DNA of 64,000 nt, taken from Ptiloglossa arizonensis (Eukaryota > Arthropoda > Insecta > Hymenoptera > Colletidae). Position 1 is the first letter of the stretch; each line of letters opens with the position of its first letter. A program made the position numbers and the translations under genes. The notes under the pieces were generated by a model. It had not been told where the DNA came from, did not search any database, and saw only the letters and a list, made by a program, of their open reading frames with translations. This document shows positions 12,924-27,439 of this stretch, piece by piece. The stretch covers positions 1,488,001-1,552,000 of the forward strand of contig NC_135055.1 in NCBI RefSeq assembly GCF_051014685.1, given 5' to 3'.

Positions 12924-15900
12924 GACTTTCAGATGCAACAGAAATTTTTCGGATTCGTCAATCCGTTCGCCACATATGGGACTTTGGATTTAAGAAATGT
13001 TTGAGAAACTATCAAAATTTTCGCAGTCCTCATGCTCGAAACGAATAACTAGAATGGCCTAGGGGAAAAGTACACATACCGTTGTAATCGGGCGAGTTTC
13101 TGCTTTCAGATGCAACACAAATTTTGCGGATTCGTCAAACCGTTCGTGAGATATGGCAGTTTGGAGCTAAGAAACGGTTGAGGAACTAGCAAAATTTTCG
13201 CAGTGCTCATGCTCGAAACGAATAACTAGAATGGCCTAGGGGAAAAGTAAACATACCGATGTAATCGGGCGAGTTTCTACTTTCAGATGCAACAGAAATT
13301 TTTCGGATTCGTTAATCCGTTCGCCAGATATGGGAGTTTGGAGTTAAGAAATGGTTAAGAAACCATCAAGTTTTTCGCAGTCCTCATGCTCGAAACGAGT
13401 AACTACATTGACCTAGGGGAAATGTACACATACCGTTGTAATCGGGCGAGTCTCTACTTTCAGATGCAACAGAAACATTTCGGATTCGTAAATCCGGTCG
13501 CGAGATATGGGAGTTTGGCGTTAAGAAATGGTTGAGAAACTAACAAATTTTTCGCAGTTCTGATGCTCGAAACGAATAACTAGAATGAGCTAGGGGAAAA
13601 GTACACATACCGTTGTAATCGTGCGAGTTTCTACTTTCAGATGCAAATAAAACCTTCAGGATTCGTCAATCCGTTCGCGAAATATGGCAGTTTGGAGCTA
13701 AGAAACGGTTGAGAAAGTATCAAAATTTTCGCAGTTCTGATGCTCGAAACGAATAACTAGAATGGCCTAGGGGAAAAGTAAACATACCGATGTAATCGGG
13801 CGAGTTTCTACTTTCAGATGCAACAGAAATTTTCCGGATTCGTCAATCCGTTCGCCAGAAATGGGAGTTTGGATTTAAGAATTGTTTGAGAAACTATCAA
13901 AATTTTCGCAGTTCTGATGCTCGAAACGAATAACTAGAATGGCCTAGGGGAAAAGTACAGATACCGTTGTAATCGTGCGAGTTTCTACTTTCAGATGCAA
14001 ATAAAACCTTCAGGATTCGTCAATCCGTTCGCGAAATATGGCAGTTTGGAGCTAAGAAACGGTTGAGAAAGTATCAAAATTTTCGCTGTTCTGATGCTCG
14101 AAACGAATAACTAGAATGGCCTAGGGGAAAAGTAAACATACCGATGTAATCGGGCGAGTTTCTACTTTCAGATGCAACAGAAATTTTCCGGATTCGTCAA
14201 TTCGTTCGCGAGAAATGGGAGTTTGGATTTAAGAATTGTTTGAGAAACTATCAAAATTTTCGCAGTTCTGATGCTCGAAACGAATACCTAGAATGGCCTA
14301 GGGGAAAAGTACACATACCGTTGTAATCGTGCGAGTTTCTACTTGAAGGTGCAACAGAAAGTTTTCGGATTCGGCAATCCGTTCGCCAGATATGTGAGTT
14401 TGGAGTTAAGAAATGGTTGAGAAACTATCAAAATGTTCACAGTTCTGATGCTCGAAACGGATAAGTAGAATGGCCTAGGGGAAAAGTACACATACCGTTG
14501 TAATCGGGCGAGTTTCTACTTTCAGATGCAACAGAAATTTTGCGGATTCGTCAATCCGTTCGCGAGATATGGCAGTTTGAAGATAAGAAACGGTTGAGAA
14601 ACTATCAAAATTTTCGCAGTTCTGATGCTAGAAAGGAATAACAAGAATGGCCTAGGGGAAAAGTACACATACCGTTGTAAGCGGGCGAGATTCGACTTTC
14701 AGATGCAACGGAAATTTTTCGGACTCGTCAATCCGTTCGCCAGATATGGGAGTTTGGATTTAAGAATTGTTTGAGAAACTATCAAAATTTTCGCAGTCCT
14801 CATGCTCGAAACGAATAACTAGAATGGCCTAGGGGAAAAGTACACATACCGATGTAATCGGGCGAGTTTCTATTTTCAGATGCAACAGAAATTTTTCCGA
14901 TTCGTCAATCCGTTCGCCAGATATGGGAGTTTGGATTTAAGAATTGTTTGAGAAACTATCAAAATTTTCGCAGTTCTGATGCTCGAAACGAATAACTAGA
15001 ATGGCCTAGGGGAAAAGTACACATACCTTTGTAATCGGGCGAGTTTCTACTTTCAGATGCAAATAAAACCTTGAGGATTCGTCAATCCGTTCGCGAGATA
15101 TGGGAGTTTGGACTTAAGAAGTGGTTGAGAAACCATCAAAATTTTGGCAATTCTGATGCTAGAAACTAATAACTAAAATGGCCTAGGGGAAAAGTACACA
15201 TACCGTTGTAAGCGGGCGAGTTTCGACTTTCAGATGCAACAGAAATTTTTCGGACTCGTCAATCCGTTCGCCAGATATGGGAGTTTGGATTTAAGAATTG
15301 TTTGAGAAACTATCAAAATTTTCGCAGTCCTCATGCTCGAAACGAGTAACTAGAATGGCCTAGGGGAAAAGTAAACATACCGATGTAATCGGGCGAGTTC
15401 CTACTTTCAGATGCAACAGAAATTTTCCGGATTCGTCAATCCGTTCGCCACATATGGGACTTTGGATTTAAGAAATGTTTGAGAAACTATCAAAATTTTC
15501 GCAGTCCTCATGCTCGAAACGAATAACTAGAATGGCCTAGGGGAAAAGTACACATACCGTTGTAATCGGGCGAGTTTCTGCTTTCAGATGCAACACAAAT
15601 TTTGCGGATTCGTCAAACCGTTCGTGAGATATGGCAGTTTGGAGCTAAGAAACGGTTGAGGAACTAGCAAAATTTTCGCAGTGCTCATGCTCGAAACGAA
15701 TAACTAGAATGGCCTAGGGGAAAAGTAAACATACCGATGTAATCGGGCGAGTTTCTACTTTCAGATGCAACAGAAATTTTTCGGATTCGTTAATCCGTTC
15801 GCCAGATATGGGAGTTTGGAGTTAAGAAATGGTTAAGAAACCATCAAGTTTTTCGCAGTCCTCATGCTCGAAACGAGTACCTACATTGACCTAGGGGAAA

Positions 15901-18900
15901 TGTACACATACCGTTGTAATCGGGCGAGTCTCTACTTTCAGATGCAACAGAAACATTTCGGATTCGTAAATCCGGTCGCGAGATATGGGAGTTTGGCGTT
16001 AAGAAATGGTTGAGAAACTAACAAATTTTTCGCAGTTCTGATGCTCGAAACGAATAACTAGAATGAGCTAGGGGAAAAGTACACATACCGTTGTAATCGT
16101 GCGAGTTTCTACTTTCAGATGCAAATAAAACCTTCAGAATTCGTCAATCCGTTCGCGAAATATGGCAGTTTGGAGCTAAGAAACGGTTGAGAAAGTATCA
16201 AAATTTTCGCAGTTCTGATGCTCGAAACGAATAACTAGAATGGCCTAGGGGAAAAGTAAACATACCGATGTAATCGGGCGAGTTTCTACTTTCAGATGCA
16301 AAAGAAATTTTCCGGATTCGTCAATCCGTTCGCCAGAAATGGGAGTTTGGATTTAAGAATTGTTTGAGAAACTATCAAAATTTTCGCAGTTCTGATGCTC
16401 GAAACGAATAACTAGAATGGCCTAGGGGAAAAGTACACATACCGTTGTAATCGGGCGGGTTTCTACTTTCAGATGCAACAGAAATTTTTCGGATTCGTTA
16501 ATCCGTTCGCCAGATATGGGAGTTTGGAGTTAAGAAATGGTTGAGAAGCTATCAAAATTTTCGCAGTTCTGATGCTCGAAACGAATAACTAGAATGGCCT
16601 AGGGGAAAAGTACAGATACCGTTGTAATCGTGCGAGTTTCTACTTTCAGATGCAAATAAAACCTTCAGGATTCGTCAATCCGTTCGGGAAATATGGCAGT
16701 TTGGAGCTAAGAAACGGTTGAGAAAGTATCAAAATTTTCGCAGTTCTGATGCTCGAAACGAATAACTAGAATGGCCTAGGGGAAAAGTAAACATACCGAT
16801 GTAATCGGGCGAGTTTCTACTTTCAGATGCAACAGAAATTTTCCGGATTCGTCAATTCGTTCGCCAGAAATGGGAGTTTGGATTTAAGAATTGTTTGAGA
16901 AACTATCAAAATTTTCGCAGTTCTGATGCTCGAAACGAATAACTAGAATGGCCTAGGGGAAAAGTACACATACCGTTGTAATCGTGCGAGTTTCTACTTG
17001 AAGGTGCAACAGAAAGTTTTCGGATTCGGCAATCCGTTCGCCAGATATGTGAGTTTGGAGTTAAGAAATGGTTGAGAAACTATCAAAATGTTCACAGTTC
17101 TGATGCTCGAAACGGATAAGTAGAATGGCCTAGGGGAAAAGTACAGATACCGTTGTAATCGGGCGAGTTTCTACTTTCAGATGCAACAGAAATTTTGCGG
17201 ATTCGTCAATCCGTTCGCGAGATATGGCAGTTTGAAGATAAGAAACGGTTGAGAAACTATCAAAATTTTCGCAGTTCTGATGCTAGAAAGGAATAACAAG
17301 AATGGCCTAGGGGAAAAGTACACATACCGTTGTAAGCGGGCGAGTTTCGACTTTCAGATGCAACGGAAATTTTTCGGACTCGTCAATCCGTTCGCCAGAT
17401 ATGGGAGTTTGGATTTAAGAATTGTTTGAGAAACTATCAAAATTTTCGCAGTCCTCATGCTCGAAACGAATAACTAGAATGGCCTAGGGGAAAAGTACAC
17501 ATACCGATGTAATCGGGCGAGTTTCTATTTTCAGATGCAACAGAAATTTTTCCGATTCGTCAATCCGTTCGCCAGATATGGGAGTTTGGATTTAAGAATT
17601 GTTTGAGAAAGTATCAAAATTTTCGCAGTTCTGATGCTCGAAACGAATAACTAGAATGAGCTAGGGGAAAAGTACACATACCGTTGTAATCGTGCGAGTT
17701 TCTACTTTCAGATGCAAATAAAACCTTCAGAATTCGTCAATCCGTTCGCGAAATATGGCAGTTTGGAGCTAAGAAACGGTTGAGAAAGTATCAAAATTTT
17801 CGCAGTTCTGATGCTCGAAACGAATAACTAGAATGGCCTAGGGGAAAAGTAAACATACCGATGTAATCGGGCGAGTTTCTACTTTCAGATGCAAAAGAAA
17901 TTTTCCGGATTCGTCAATCCGTTCGCCAGAAATGGGAGTTTGGATTTAAGAATTGTTTGAGAAACTATCAAAATTTTCGCAGTTCTGATGCTCGAAACGA
18001 ATAACTAGAATGGCCTAGGGGAAAAGTACACATACCGTTGTAATCGGGCGGGTTTCTGCTTTCAGATGCAACAGAAATTTTTCGGATTCGTTAATCCGTT
18101 CGCCAGATATGGGAGTTTGGAGTTAAGAAATGGTTGAGAAGCTATCAAAATTTTCGCAGTTCTGATGCTCGAAACGAATAACTAGAATGGCCTAGGGGAA
18201 AAGTACAGATACCGTTGTAATCGTGCGAGTTTCTACTTTCAGATGCAAATAAAACCTTCAGGATTCGTCAATCCGTTCGGGAAATATGGCAGTTTGGAGC
18301 TAAGAAACGGTTGAGAAAGTATCAAAATTTTCGCAGTTCTGATGCTCGAAACGAATAACTAGAATGGCCTAGGGGAAAAGTAAACATACCGATGTAATCG
18401 GGCGAGTTTCTACTTTCAGATGCAACAGAAATTTTCCGGATTCGTCAATTCGTTCGCCAGAAATGGGAGTTTGGATTTAAGAATTGTTTGAGAAACTATC
18501 AAAATTTTCGCAGTTCTGATGCTCGAAACGAATAACTAGAATGGCCTAGGGGAAAAGTACACATACCGTTGTAATCGTGCGAGTTTCTACTTGAAGGTGC
18601 AACAGAAAGTTTTCGGATTCGGCAATCCGTTCGCCAGATATGTGAGTTTGGAGTTAAGAAATGGTTGAGAAACTATCAAAATGTTCACAGTTCTGATGCT
18701 CGAAACGGATAAGTAGAATGGCCTAGGGGAAAAGTACAGATACCGTTGTAATCGGGCGAGTTTCTACTTTCAGATGCAACAGAAATTTTGCGGATTCGTC
18801 AATCCGTTCGCGAGATATGGCAGTTTGAAGATAAGAAACGGTTGAGAAACTATCAAAATTTTCGCAGTTCTGATGCTAGAAAGGAATAACAAGAATGGCC

Positions 18901-21900
18901 TAGGGGAAAAGTACACATACCGTTGTAAGCGGGCGAGTTTCGACTTTCAGATGCAACGGAAATTTTTCGGACTCGTCAATCCGTTCGCCAGATATGGGAG
19001 TTTGGATTTAAGAATTGTTTGAGAAACTATCAAAATTTTCGCAGTCCTCATGCTCGAAACGAATAACTAGAATGGCCTAGGGGAAAAGTACACACACCGA
19101 TGTAATCGGGCGAGTTTCTATTTTCAGATGCAACAGAAATTTTTCCGATTCGTCAATCCGTTCGCCAGATATGGGAGTTTGGATTTAAGAATTGTTTGAG
19201 AAAGTATCAAAATTTTCGCAGTTCTGATGCTCGAAACGAATAACTAGAATGAGCTAGGGGAAAAGTACACATACCGATGTAATCGGGCGAGTTTCTACTT
19301 TCAGATGCAAATAAAACCTTGAGGATTCGTCAATCCGTTCGCGAGATATGGGAGTTTGGACTTAAGAAGTGGTTGAGAAACCATCAAAATTTTGGCAATT
19401 CTGATGCTAGAAACTAATAACTAAAATGGCCTAGGGGAAAAGTACACATACCGTTGTAAGCGGGCGAGTTTCGACTTTCAGATGCAACAGAAATTTTTCG
19501 GACTCGTCAATCCGTTCGCCAGATATGGGAGTTTGGATTTAAGAATTGTTTGAGAAACTATCAAAATTTTCGCAGTCCTCATGCTCGAAACGAGTAACTA
19601 GAATGGCCTAGGGGAAAAGTACACATACCGATGTAATCGGGCGAGTTTCTATTTTCAGATGCAACAGAAATTTTTCCGATTCGTCAATCCGTTCGCCAGA
19701 TATGGGAGTTTGGATTTAAGAATTGTTTGAGAAAGTATCAAAATTTTCGCAGTTCTGATGCTCGAAACGAATAACTAGAATGAGCTAGGGGAAAAGTACA
19801 CATACCGTTGTAATCGAGCGTGTTTCTACTTTCAGATGCAACAGAAATTTTGCGGATTCGTCAATCCGTTCGCCAGATATGTGAGTTTGGAGTTAAGAAA
19901 TGGTTGCGAAACGATCAAAATTTTTGCAGTTCTGATGCTCGAAACGAATATCTAGAATGGCCTAGGGGAAAAGTACACATACCGATGTAATCGGGCGAGT
20001 TTCTACTTTCAGATGCAAATAAAACCTTGAGGATTCGTCAATCCGTTCGCGAAATATGGCAGTTTGGAGCTAAGAAACGGTTGAGAAAGTATCAAAATTT
20101 TCGCAGTTCTGATGCTCGAAACGAATAACTAGAATGGCCTAGGGGAAAAGTAAACATACCGATGTAATCGGGCGAGTTTCTACTTTCAGATGCAACAGAA
20201 ATTTTCCGGATTCGTCAATCCGTTCGCCAGAAATGGGAGTTTGGATTTAAGAATTGTTTGAGAAACTATCAAAATTTTCGCAGTTCTGATGCTCGAAACG
20301 AATAACTAGAATGGCCTAGGGGAAAAGTACATATACCGTTGCAATCGGGCGAGTTTCTACTTTCAGATGCAACAGAAATTTTTCGGATTCGTTAATCCGT
20401 TCGCCAGATATGGGAGTTTGGAGTTAAGAAATGGTTGAGAAGCTATCAAAATTTTCGCAGTTCTGATGCTCGAAACGAATAACTAGAATGGCCTAGGGGA
20501 AAAGTACAGATACCGTTGTAATCGTGCGAGTTTCTACTTTCAGATGCAAATAAAACCTTCAGGATTCGTCAATCCGTTCGCGAAATATGGCAGTTTGGAG
20601 CTAAGAAACGGTTGAGAAAGTATCAAAATTTTCGCAGTTCTAATGCTCGAAACGAATAACTAGAATGGCCTAGGGGAAAAGTAAACATACCGATGTAATC
20701 GGGCGAGTTCCTACTTTCAGATGCAACAGAAATTTTCCGGATTCGTCAATTCGTTCGCCAGAAATGGGAGTTTGGATTTAAGAATTGTTTGAGAAACTAT
20801 CAAAATTTTCGCAGTTCTGATGCTCGAAACGAATAACTAGAATGGCCTAGGGGAAAAGTACACATACCGTTGTAATCGGGCGAGTTTCTACTTTCAGATG
20901 CAACAGAAATTTTTCGGATTCGTCAATCCGTTCGCCACATATGGGACTTTGGATTTAAGAAATGTTTGAGAAACTATCAAAATTTTCGCAGTCCTCATGC
21001 TCGAAACGAATAACTAGAATGGCCTAGGGGAAAAGTACACATACCGTTGTAATCGGGCGAGTTTCTGCTTTCAGATGCAACACAAATTTTGCGGATTCGT
21101 CAAACCGTTCGTGAGATATGGCAGTTTGGAGCTAAGAAACGGTTGAGGAACTAGCAAAATTTTCGCAGTGCTCATGCTCGAAACGAATAACTAGAATGGC
21201 CTAGGGGAAAAGTAAACATACCGATGTAATCGGGCGAGTTTCTACTTTCAGATGCAACAGAAATTTTTCGGATTCGTTAATCCGTTCGCCAGATATGGGA
21301 GTTTGGAGTTAAGAAATGGTTAAGAAACCATCAAGTTTTTCGCAGTCCTCATGCTCGAAACGAGTAACTACATTGACCTAGGGGAAATGTACACATACCG
21401 TTGTAATCGGGCGAGTCTCTACTTTCAGATGCAACAGAAACATTTCGGATTCGTAAATCCGGTCGCGAGATATGGGAGTTTGGCGTTAAGAAATGGTTGA
21501 GAAACTAACAAATTTTTCGCAGTTCTGATGCTCGAAACGAATAACTAGAATGAGCTAGGGGAAAAGTACACATACCGTTGTAATCGTGCGAGTTTCTACT
21601 TTCAGATGCAAATAAAACCTTCAGGATTCGTCAATCCGTTCGCGAAATATGGCAGTTTGGAGCTAAGAAACGGTTGAGAAAGTATCAAAATTTTCGCAGT
21701 TCTGATGCTCGAAACGAATAACTAGAATGGCCTAGGGGAAAAGTAAACATACCGATGTAATCGGGCGAGTTTCTACTTTCAGATGCAACAGAAATTTTCC
21801 GGATTCGTCAATCCGTTCGCCAGAAATGGGAGTTTGGATTTAAGAATTGTTTGAGAAACTATCAAAATTTTCGCAGTTGTGATGCTCGAAACGAATAACT

Positions 21901-24900
21901 AGAATGGCCTAGGGGAAAAGTACACATACCGTTGTAATCGGGCGAGTTTCTACTTTCAGATGCAACAGAAATTTTTCGGATTCGTTAATCCGTTCGCCAG
22001 ATATGGGAGTTTGGAGTTAAGAAATGGTTGAGAAGCTATCAAAATTTTCGCAGTTCTGATGCTCGAAACGAATAACTAGAATGGCCTAGGGGAAAAGTAC
22101 AGATACCGTTGTAATCGTGCGAGTTTCTACTTTCAGATGCAAATAAAACCTTCAGGATTCGTCAATCCGTTCGCGAAATATGGCAGTTTGGAGCTAAGAA
22201 ACGGTTGAGAAAGTATCAAAATTTTCGCTGTTCTGATGCTCGAAACGAATAACTAGAATGGCCTAGGGGAAAAGTACACATACCGTTGTAATCGTGCGAG
22301 TTTCTACTTGAAGGTGCAACAGAAAGTTTTCGGATTCGGCAATCCGTTCGCCAGATATGGGAGTTTGGATTTAAGAATTGTTTGAGAAACTATCAAAATT
22401 TTCGCAGTCCTCATGCTCGAAACGAGTAACTAGAATGGCCTAGGGGAAAAGTAAACATACCGATGTAATCGGGCGAGTTCCTACTTTCAGATGCAACAGA
22501 AATTTTCCGGATTCGTCAATCCGTTCGCCACATATGGGACTTTGGATTTAAGAAATGTTTGAGAAACTATCAAAATTTTCGCAGTCCTCATGCTCGAAAC
22601 GAATAACTAGAATGGCCTAGGGGAAAAGTACACATACCGTTGTAATCGGGCGTGTTTCTACTTTCAGATGCAACAGAAATTTTGCGGATTCGTCAATCCG
22701 TTCGCCAGATATGTGAGTTTGGAGTTAAGAAATGGTTGCGAAACGATCAAAATTTTTGCAGTTCTGATGCTCGAAACGAATATCTAGAATGGCCTAGGGG
22801 AAAAGTACACATACCGTTGTAATCGGGCGAGTTTCTGCTTTCAGATGCAACAGAAATTTTGCGGATTCGCAATCCGTTCGCCAGATATGGGAGTTTGCAG
22901 TTAAGAAATGGTTGAGAAGCTATCAAAATTTTCGCAGTTCTGATGCTAGAAACGAATAACAAGAATGGCCTAGGGGAAAAGTACACATACCGTTGTAATC
23001 GGGCGAGTTTCTACTTTCAGATGCAACAGAAATTTTTCGGATTCGTCAATCCGTTCGCCACATATGGGACTTTGGATTTAAGAAATGTTTGAGAAACTAT
23101 CAAAATTTTCGCAGTCCTCATGCTCGAAACGAATAACTAGAATGGCCTAGGGGAAAAGTACACATACCGTTGTAATCGGGCGAGTTTCTGCTTTCAGATG
23201 CAACACAAATTTTGCGGATTCGTCAAACCGTTCGTGAGATATGGCAGTTTGGAGCTAAGAAACGGTTGAGGAACTAGCAAAATTTTCGCAGTGCTCATGC
23301 TCGAAACGAATAACTAGAATGGCCTAGGGGAAAAGTAAACATACCGATGTAATCGGGCGAGTTTCTACTTTCAGATGCAACAGAAATTTTTCGGATTCGT
23401 TAATCCGTTCGCCAGATATGGGAGTTTGGAGTTAAGAAATGGTTAAGAAACCATCAAGTTTTTCGCAGTTCTGATGCTCGAAACGAGTAACTACATTGAC
23501 CTAGGGGAAATGTACACATACCCTTGTAATCGGGCGAGTTTCTACTTTCAGATGCAACAGAAATTTCTGCGGATTCGTCAATCCGTTCGCCAGATATGGG
23601 AGTTTGGAGTTAAGAAATGGTTGAGAAACTATCAAAATGTTCACAGTTCTGATGCTCGAAGCGAATAACTACAATGGCCTAGAGGAAAAGTACACATACG
23701 GTTGTAATCGGGCGAGTTTCTACTTTCAGATGCAACAGAAATTTTTCGGATTCGTCATTCCGTTCGCCAGATATGGGAGTTTGGATTTAAGAATGGTTGA
23801 GAAACTAGCACAATTTTCGCAGTGCTCATGCTCGAAACGAATAACTAGAATGGCCTAGGGGAAAAGTAAACATACCGATGTAATCGGGCGTGTTTCTACT
23901 TTCAGATGCAACAGAAATTTTGCGGATTCGTCAATCCGTTCGCCAGATATGTGAGTTTGGAGTTAAGAAATGGTTGCGAAACCATCAAAATTTTTGCAGT
24001 TCTGATGCTCGAAACGAATAACTAGAATGGCCTACGGGAAAAGTACACATACCGTTGTAATCGGGCGAGTTTCTACTTTCAGATGCAACAGAAATTTTGC
24101 GGATTCGCAATCCGTTCGCCAGATATGGGAGTTTGCAGTTGAGAAATGGTTGAGAAACTATCAAAATTTTCGCAGTTCTGATGCTCGAAACGAATAACTA
24201 GAATGGCCTAGGGGAAAAGTACACATACCTTTGTAATCGGGCGAGTTTCTACTTTCAGATGCAAATAAAACCTTGAGGATTCGTCAATCCGTTCGCGAGA
24301 TATGGGAGTTTGGACTTAAGAAGTGGTTGAGAAGCCATCAAAATTTTGGCAATTCTGATTCTAGAAACTAATAACTAAAATGGCCTAGGGGAAAAGTACA
24401 CATACCGTTGTAAGCGGGCGAGTTTCGACTTTCAGATGCAACAGAAATTTTTCGGACTCGTCAATCCGTTCGCCAGATATGGGAGTTTGGATTTAAGAAT
24501 TGTTTGAGAAACTATCAAAATTTTCGCAGTCCTCATGCTCGAAACGAGTAACTAGAATGGCCTAGGGGAAAAGTACACATACCGATGTAATCGGGCGAGT
24601 TTCTATTTTCAGATGCAACAGAAATTTTTCCGATTCGTCAATCCGTTCGCCAGATATGGGAGTTTGGATTTAAGAATTGTTTGAGAAAGTATCAAAATTT
24701 TCGCAGTTCTGATGCTCGAAACGAATAACTAGAATGAGCTAGGGGAAAAGTACACATACCGTTGTAATCGGGCGTGTTTCTACTTTCAGATGCAACAGAA
24801 ATTTTGCGGATTCGTCAATCCGTTCGCCAGATATGTGAGTTTGGAGTTAAGAAATGGTTGCGAAACGATCAAAATTTTTGCAGTTCTGATGCTCGAAACG

Positions 24901-27439
24901 AATATCTAGAATGGCCTAGGGGAAAAGTACACATACCGTTGTAATCGGGCGAGTTTCTGCTTTCAGATGCAACAGAAATTTTGCGGATTCGCAATCCGTT
25001 CGCCAGATATGGGAGTTTGCAGTTAAGAAATGGTTGAGAAACTATCAAAATTTTCGCAGTCCTCATGCTCGAAACGAATAACTAGAATGGCCTAGGGGAA
25101 AAGTACACATACCGTTGTAATCGGGCGAGTTTCTGCTTTCAGATGCAACACAAATTTTGCGGATTCGTCAAACCGTTCGTGAGATATGGCAGTTTGGAGC
25201 TAAGAAACGGTTGAGGAACTAGCAAAATTTTCGCAGTGCTCATGCTCGAAACGAATAACTAGAATGGCCTAGGGGAAAAGTAAACATACCGATGTAATCG
25301 GGCGAGTTTCTACTTTCAGATGCAACAGAAATTTTTCGGATTCGTTAATCCGTTCGCCAGATATGGGAGTTTGGAGTTAAGAAATGGTTAAGAAACCATC
25401 AAGTTTTTCGCAGTCCTCATGCTCGAAACGAGTAACTACATTGACCTAGGGGAAATGTACACATACCGTTGTAATCGGGCGAGTCTCTACTTTCAGATGC
25501 AACAGAAACATTTCGGATTCGTAAATCCGGTCGCGAGATATGGGAGTTTGGCGTTAAGAAATGGTTGAGAAACTAACAAATTTTTCGCAGTTCTGATGCT
25601 CGAAACGAATAACTAGAATTGCCTAAGGCAAAAGTACACATACCGTTATAATCGGGCAAGATTCTACTTGAAGGTGCAACAGAAAGTTTTCGGATTCGGC
25701 AATCAGTTCGCCAGATATGTGAGTTTGTAGTTAAGAATTGGAGGAGGAACTATCAAAATTTTGGCAATTCTGATGCTCGAAACGAATAACTACAATGGCC
25801 TAGGGGAAAAGTACACATACCGTTGTAGTCGGACGAATTTCTACTTTCAGATGTAATAGAAATTTTTCGGATTCGTCAATCCGTTCGCCAGATATGGGAG
25901 TTCGGAGTTAAGAAAAGGTTGAGAAGCTATCAAAATTTTCGCAGTTCTGATGCTGAAAACGAATAACTAGAATGGCCTATGGCAAAAGTACACATACCCT
26001 TGTAATCGGGCGAGTTTCTGCTTTCAGATGCAACAGAAATTTTTCGGATTCGTCAATCCGTTCGCCAGATATGGGAGTTTGGAGTTAAGAAACGGTTGAG
26101 AAACTATCAAAATTTTCGCAGTTCTGATGCTCAAAACGAATAACTAGAATGGCCTAGGGGAAAAGTACACATACCTTTGTAATCGGGTGAGTCTCTACTT
26201 TCAGATGCAACCAAAACTTTTCGGATTCGTCAATCCGTTCGCGAGATATGGCAGTTTGGAGTTAAGAAATGGTTGAGAAACCATCAAAATTTTTGCAGTT
26301 CTGATGCTCGAAACGAATAACTAGAATGAGCTAGGGGAAAAGTACACATACCGTTGTAATCGTGCGAGTTTCTACTTTCAGATGCAAATAAAACCTTCAG
26401 GATTCGTCAATCCGTTCGCGAAATATGGCAGTTTGGAGCTAAGAAACGGTTGAGAAAGTATCAAAATTTTCGCAGTTCTGATGCTCGAAACGAATAACTA
26501 GAATGGCCTAGGGGAAAAGTAAACATACCGATGTAATCGGGCGAGTTTCTACTTTCAGATGCAACAGAAATTTTCCGGATTCGTCAATCCGTTCGCCAGA
26601 AATGGGAGTTTGGATTTAAGAATTGTTTGAGAAACTATCAAAATTTTCGCAGTTCTGATGCTCGAAACGAATAACTAGAATGGCCTAGGGGAAAAGTACA
26701 TATACCGTTGCAATCGGGCGAGTTTCTACTTTCAGATGCAACAGAAATTTTTCGGATTCGTTAATCCGTTCGCCAGATATGGGAGTTTGGAGTTAAGAAA
26801 TGGTTGAGAAGCTATCAAAATTTTCGCAGTTCTGATGCTCGAAACGAATAACTAGAATGGCCTAGGGGAAAAGTACAGATACCGTTGTAATCGTGCGAGT
26901 TTCTACTTTCAGATGCAAATAAAACCTTCAGGATTCGTCAATCCGTTCGCGAAATATGGCAGTTTGGAGCTAAGAAACGGTTGAGAAAGTATCAAAATTT
27001 TCGCAGTTCTGATGCTCGAAACGAATAACTAGAATGGCCTAGGGGAAAAGTAAACATACCGATGTAATCGGGCGAGTTCCTACTTTCAGATGCAACAGAA
27101 ATTTTCCGGATTCGTCAATTCGTTCGCCAGAAATGGGAGTTTGGATTTAAGAATTGTTTGAGAAACTATCAAAATTTTCGCAGTTCTGATGCTCGAAACG
27201 AATAACTAGAATGGCCTAGGGGAAAAGTACACATACCGTTATAATCGTGCGAGTTTCTACTTTCAGATGCAACCAAAACTTTTCGGATTCGTCAATCCGT
27301 TCGCGAGATACTATATGGGGGTTTGGAGTTAAGAAATGGTTAAGAAACCACCAAGTTTTTCGCAGTTCTGATGCTCGAAACGAGTAACTACAATGACCTA
27401 CGGGAAATGTACACATACCGTTGTAAGCGGGCGAGTTTC
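12924..27439. repeat. Higher-order repeat block 2 (14,516 bp, 82 monomers)
   Basis: This is the full-length higher-order unit. Markers recur 14,516 bp apart: TTCGCCAC at 6,415/20,931, 8,538/23,054, 12,966/27,482 and 15,444/29,960. The irregular monomer with the 5-bp insertion is at 12,79x and again at 27,31x. The length equals 82 x 177 + 2 bp, the surplus reflecting a few indels inside monomers. Block boundaries are arbitrary in phase because the repeat is cyclic; they are set here by the window start. It contains the tandem nine-monomer duplication described separately. Confidence 0.93.
16081..19266. repeat. Nine-monomer (1,593 bp) tandem duplication inside block 2
   Basis: Bases 16,081-17,673 and 17,674-19,266 are consecutive copies of the same nine-monomer string, starting ACACATACCGTTGTAATCGT and carrying the diagnostic AATAAAACCTTCAGAATTCG variant at 16,12x and 17,71x. 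They are nearly identical; one difference is A at 16,465 against G at 18,058. The same pair is found in block 3, but block 1 has a single copy. Unequal crossing-over between sister arrays is the simplest origin (inference). Confidence 0.9.

Noticed and set aside
8231..27416. Ten open frames of 64-79 codons within the satellite array
   Set aside because: They are pairs exactly 14,516 bp apart and follow the satellite monomer period; the frames exist because the repeat happens to lack stops locally. No domain or start context supports translation.
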